Part shown: piece after piece, positions 60,773 through 64,000 of the stretch | Numbering within the stretch: the first letter of the stretch is position 1 | Layout of the letters: the number at the start of each line of letters is the position of its first letter | Assembly (NCBI GenBank): GCA_031254035.1 | Contig: JAIRVF010000033.1 | Span: forward strand, 62,001-126,000 | DNA length: 64,000 nucleotides | Origin: Paenibacillus sp. | GTDB taxonomy: Bacteria > Bacillota > Bacilli > Paenibacillales > Paenibacillaceae | Reading direction: 5' to 3' | Notes under the pieces: model-generated | Told to the model about the DNA's origin: nothing | Seen by the model: the letters and a program-made list of their open reading frames with translations, nothing else | Databases searched by the model: none | Made by a program: the position numbers and the translations under genes

Positions 60773-61720
60773 CTATGTCAAAAGTGATTGCGCAGTAAAT
60801 TGATCCGTGATCAAAATGTTAGCATACTTCCCTGCCAGCGCTGCCTGAATAGCCTCAACCTTGCGCTGTCCTCCAGCCACTAAGATTGACTTTTCCTTAT
60901 TCCTCAGTTCTGACAGATCGATGCCGACCGTACGGTTGTTAATTTCCCTACTACAAATATTGCCGTCCTTGTCGAAGAAACGAGAGCAGATATCGCCTAC
61001 CCCTGTCTTCTTTAGAAGTTTTTGTTCCTCTTTGCTAAAATAGCCGAGCCTAAACAGCAGCGCGTCTTCCTTCACGGTTCCTACCGTAAAAACAGCAATG
61101 TTAGCCTGCTTACCAAGTTCGATAATCCGGCTGATGTGCCTGTCCTCTTCGACGATACGCTTCACATCCGTATTATCAAATATAACCGGCAGCGGCAAAT
61201 ATCGTGCAACTGTATTAAAAGCTTCTGCAAACAAGTTCACGGTATCCGCCGCATATGTATTCACATGTGAATGACTGATGCCTCCTTTGAGCTGGACGAC
61301 CTCTACACCTTTCACATTTTTGGGCTGCAGCTGCCGGGCGACCGCATACATGGTTGTTCCCCAAGTGACACCAATAATGTCTTTGTCCTGAATGATCTCA
61401 TTTAGATAATCAGCCGTTTGTTTGGCAATATGCTTTTTTATCTCTTCGTAGGTATTCAGGGGTGAATAAGACACCTTAACCGTATCCAATCCATATTTAC
61501 TCTGCAGCTTCTGAGACAGCACATTCAAATCTTCGCGCGGGTCTATGATGTCAATTCTGACGTAACCCTGCTCCTTCGCATACTGCAGCAGTCTAGATAC
61601 CGTCGGACGTGATACGCCGAGCCGCTCGGCGATATCCTGCTGACTGAAATCCGATTGGTAATAAAGTCTCGCTGCTTCAATTGCTAGCCGTTGTTTTTCG
61701 ATATCCATTTCTTCTATCAC
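60773..61720 (-). CDS. deoR: Deoxyribonucleoside regulator (SorC/DeoR family)
   Basis: 315 aa. N-terminal HTH FSQQDIAERLGVSRPTVSRLLQYAKEQGYV and a C-terminal sugar-phosphate-sensing domain (GVTWGTTMYAVARQL, FTVGTVKEDALLFRLG, LVAGGQRKVEAIQAAL) as in B. subtilis DeoR, which responds to deoxyribose 5-phosphate. First gene of the cluster, separately terminated. Represses deoC-nupC-deoB-deoD-pdp by inference. Confidence 0.9.
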   Translation of the reverse strand: MIEEMDIEKQRLAIEAARLYYQSDFSQQDIAERLGVSRPTVSRLLQYAKEQGYVRIDIIDPREDLNVLSQKLQSKYGLDTVKVSYSPLNTYEEIKKHIAKQTADYLNEIIQDKDIIGVTWGTTMYAVARQLQPKNVKGVEVVQLKGGISHSHVNTYAADTVNLFAEAFNTVARYLPLPVIFDNTDVKRIVEEDRHISRIIELGKQANIAVFTVGTVKEDALLFRLGYFSKEEQKLLKKTGVGDICSRFFDKDGNICSREINNRTVGIDLSELRNKEKSILVAGGQRKVEAIQAALAGKYANILITDQFTAQSLLT

Positions 61721-61933
61721 CCGTCTTTATATCTCTATACTAGGCACAAATTAACATTGCATTTCCTGACGAACTCTCATTTTCCTTATACAGTTTAAGA
61801 TATGCTTTTTCAAGCGCTATTTATTTGATAATATAATAACTGCGGAATTTCCCGTCACTAATTAGTATAACAAAAATTGAAAAAAAAGCGTCCTTTTGTC
61901 TAATTTTCATTGATTGTACTTCCGGACACAGAA

Positions 61934-61970
61934 ATCAATCAGCCCTGGTGAATTGTTCAGGGCGATTGAT
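61934..61970 (+). other. Hairpin in the coaA leader
   Basis: ATCAATC-AGCCCTG can pair with CAGGGC-GATTGAT around a 10-base loop, 26 bases before the coaA ATG. No T-run, so not a typical terminator; may be an RNA-stability or attenuation element. Confidence 0.5.
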
Positions 61971-61995
61971 AGACTGAATAGAAAGAGAGCCTATT

Positions 61996-62922
61996 ATGAC
62001 CAAAACGTATTCTCCATACTTTGAATTTGGCCGGAACGAATGGGCCATGTCCCGCGGTCTTCCTCCCCTATCCATCTCGGAGGAAGAATTCGAGAAATTG
62101 AAGGGATTAAACGAGAAAATTCCGATGGAAGAAGTGACGAAAGTCTATCTCCCGCTGGCTCGGCTTATGCATTTGTATGTCACTACCTTTATGCAGCTGC
62201 AGTCTAAAATGAATTCTTTTTTAAACGTGCCTGCCCCCAAGGCCCCCTTTGTCATCGGTATTGCAGGCAGCGTCGCCGTAGGCAAAAGCACAACCGCCAG
62301 ACTGCTGCAAACGCTGTTATCACGTTGGCCCGAGCACCCCAAGGTCGACCTTATTACAACCGACGGTTTCTTGTATCCAAACCAAGTACTTGAAGCCAAA
62401 GGCATTATGAACAAAAAAGGCTTTCCTGAAAGTTACGACATCAACGAGCTTATGCATTTCATAAGCAGTGTCAAGTCAGGCGAACCCGCCCTGCATGTCC
62501 CGGTATACTCCCATATGGTCTATGATGTTCTGAATGATCGGACACAGCTTGTGGATCAACCGGATATTTTGATCGTGGAAGGCATCAACGTTCTTCAGGT
62601 CAACACGCGGGAGCCATCGTTTTTCGTAAGTGACTTCTTTGATTTTTCCATTTATATTGATGCGGACGAAGAAGATATCCGGCATTGGTACATTGAGAGG
62701 TTTCAAATGCTGCGGGACACGGCCTTTCGGGATCCGCGCTCCTATTTCCACAAATACGCTTCGATCACCAAGGAAGAGGCCATCCAAACGGCAGAGAACA
62801 TCTGGCGAAATATTAACGCCAAAAATTTGCAGGAAAATATTATGCCGACCAAAGCACGTGCCAAGCTGATAATTAAAAAAGGCTCCGATCATTTGGTCGA
62901 GCAAGTGCTGCTACGTAAGTGA
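61996..62922 (+). CDS. coaA: Pantothenate kinase, type I
   Basis: 308 aa. P-loop [29 protein letters not shown] with catalytic Asp, GFPESYD, and the conserved IVEGINVLQ. Phosphorylates pantothenate, first step to coenzyme A and thus to the phosphopantetheine arm of carrier proteins. AGAAAGAGAG lies before the ATG. Monocistronic. Confidence 0.95.
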   Translation: MTKTYSPYFEFGRNEWAMSRGLPPLSISEEEFEKLKGLNEKIPMEEVTKVYLPLARLMHLYVTTFMQLQSKMNSFLNVPAPKAPFVIGIAGSVAVGKSTTARLLQTLLSRWPEHPKVDLITTDGFLYPNQVLEAKGIMNKKGFPESYDINELMHFISSVKSGEPALHVPVYSHMVYDVLNDRTQLVDQPDILIVEGINVLQVNTREPSFFVSDFFDFSIYIDADEEDIRHWYIERFQMLRDTAFRDPRSYFHKYASITKEEAIQTAENIWRNINAKNLQENIMPTKARAKLIIKKGSDHLVEQVLLRK

Positions 62923-62941
62923 CCATATTTATAAAAGGGCC

Positions 62942-62976
62942 GACGCTGGTTCAGGAGGGAAAACGGAACCAGCGTG
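62942..62976 (-). terminator. Terminator at the end of the MMPL gene
   Basis: ACGCTGGTTC/GAACCAGCGT (10-bp stem) overlaps the last codons of the MMPL frame; CGGCCCTTTTAT follows on the minus strand. Confidence 0.65.
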
Positions 62977-64000
62977 GCATATACCAGTTCAAATGCCCCG
63001 GCAGCTTCATGAGCGATGGAACCAGCAGCAGCCTGATCAATGTGGCATCGATAAAAACAGCGGAAGCGATTCCGACCCCAAGTTGCCTAACCCCCTGCAC
63101 TTCACCGAACGCAAATGGGAGGGTCACTGCTATAAGAATCGCCGCTGCAGAAGTAATTAGCTTCCCCGTCGCAGCCAATCCATGGCGAATCGCATGCTCA
63201 GCACGTCCCGATTCCTCATATGCTTCAGACATCCGCGACAACAAAAACACCCCATAATCCATGCTTACACCAAAAACAAGTCCAAATACAAACACAGGTA
63301 CCATGATGGCGATTTTTCCGGATCTTCACCGATGATCCCCGTCTGAAACACAACGACAAGCACCCCGAAAGAAGCCGCTATACTAAGCATATTCATAACA
63401 AATGCCTTTAAAGGGATCAGGATCGACCGGAAAGCGATAAACAGCACTAAAAGATTGGAGACCGCAATAAATCCAAGCATTTTGGGCAGAGATTTATCTA
63501 TAGCATCCTTGACTTCCTGCGCGGATTTGGTTCCTCCGCCAAGCAGAATGCGGATTCCCCGCGTGGTTTGCCTTTTTTTCGGTATCCCGAAGCCATTGAT
63601 TGACTTCTACGGAGCCTGGCTCGCCCATTACTGTAACACGAAATACTGCTGTATTTTCTAATTTTGGATCTTTCATTACATGATTCTGGCTTATCGTTAA
63701 ATTTTTTACGCTGATTACGGAAATATCACTTTTAATATCTTTGAGCCAAGAAAAAGCTTCTAGCCTCTCATTTGATGAAAATGTACTCCCTGCAGATTGC
63801 ATAACAACCAGAACCTCCGAGGCTCTGTTCATCTGAAAGCGAACCTTTAGGGTCTCATCCGCTTGCCTGGATACAGTACCTTTTGGCAGGGAGCTTGCAT
63901 CCGGTACTGCCGTAGTCATCTTAAACGCCGGCACGAGCAGTACAAAGAGCAGAAGGCTGACCACTGTCAAAGTTCGCAACGGTTTGCGCATGACCATATC
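62951..64000 (-). pseudogene. MMPL-family RND transporter, C-terminal half, with two frameshifts (partial)
   Basis: Three overlapping frames together read as the second half of an MMPL/YdfJ transporter: a hydrophobic start RTLTVVSLLLFVLLVP, a periplasmic loop, then membrane segments FIAVSNLLVLFIAFRSI, VPVFVFGLVFGVSMDYGVFLLSRM (the motif with Asp-Tyr) and FIDATLIRLLLVPSLM. Shift 1 is in an A7 run near 63577 (one A too many); removing it gives IRILLGGGTKSAQEV. Shift 2 is in an A5 run near 63317 (one A too few); adding it gives EKIAIMVPVF. Two homopolymer indels could be sequencing error. The N-terminal half lies beyond the window. Confidence 0.82.

Overview
The window looks like a chromosomal segment of a Paenibacillus-type Firmicute (moderate confidence). 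The flanking housekeeping genes support this: a deoR-deoC-nupC-deoB-deoD-pdp nucleoside cluster, type I coaA, selD-selU, an mrp-type ATPase with a ferredoxin, and a VanY-like carboxypeptidase. So do strong AGGAGG-type ribosome binding sites, many TTG and GTG starts, and two families of interspersed intergenic repeats of a kind I associate with that genus. No rRNA, tRNA, CRISPR array, transposase or integrase was seen.

Region 1 (1-40.4 kb) is almost entirely one large, unusual biosynthetic locus without modular PKS or NRPS genes. It is built from free-standing enzymes acting on three small carrier proteins (6648, 27397, 29826). Several parts match the carrier-protein logic known from the butirosin side chain: an ATP-grasp ligase (11018), a BtrK-like PLP aminoacyl-carrier decarboxylase (8807), an SsuD/BtrO-type flavin monooxygenase (2711) and a BtrH-type N-terminal domain. 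Here the BtrH-type domain is fused to a seryl-tRNA-synthetase-like amino acid:carrier-protein ligase (16658). Added to these are three tandem pairs of KAS III-like proteins, each transcribed in the order A then B; two full-length acyl-CoA dehydrogenases and two short dehydrogenase-like partners; a complete three-subunit molybdenum hydroxylase with its XdhC and MocA-type maturation factors; a peroxiredoxin; an AMP-dependent ligase; a zinc alcohol dehydrogenase; a nucleotide-sugar set (nucleotidyltransferase, dehydrogenase, epimerase, DegT aminotransferase, glycosyltransferase); and a cytosolic glycoside hydrolase. Export is probably by an ABC-2 exporter (3942-6569). A UvrA-like protein fused to a transglutaminase-like domain (1-2624, running off the window) suggests a DNA-directed product, by analogy with DrrC and Ecm16.

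The transcription plan of region 1 appears to be: a long leftward operon from 40384 to 20684 ending at a terminator near 20565; a leftward orphan winged-helix regulator (20459-19746); a leftward unit starting with two tiny peptide genes (13 and 17 codons) that carry almost perfect Shine-Dalgarno sequences and leading into a beta-sandwich protein and the BtrH/ligase fusion (19650-16658); a rightward KAS III pair (14595-16581); and a leftward operon from 14401 to 3942 with a terminator at 3895. The mini-peptides, the paired KAS III proteins and the BtrH/ligase fusion are the strongest candidates for something undescribed.

Region 2 (40.7-49.3 kb) holds selD-selU, a VanY-like carboxypeptidase, an FMN reductase, a truncated haemoglobin, the mrp ATPase, a ferredoxin, a SufR-like regulator and an ArsR/SRPBCC pair with clear operator palindromes. 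Region 3 (49.6-55.1 kb) holds a sugar isomerase/oxidoreductase operon with an AraC regulator and three tandem DUF4190-type membrane proteins. Region 4 (55.1-64 kb) holds the deo nucleoside cluster, coaA and a broken MMPL transporter.

Three genes are interrupted: an amidohydrolase (in-frame TAG at 10952), a TIM-barrel isomerase (in-frame TAA at 51280) and the MMPL gene (two single-base shifts in A-runs). These may be real decay or sequencing errors. All function calls are from reading the sequence and recalling family motifs; no database search was run.
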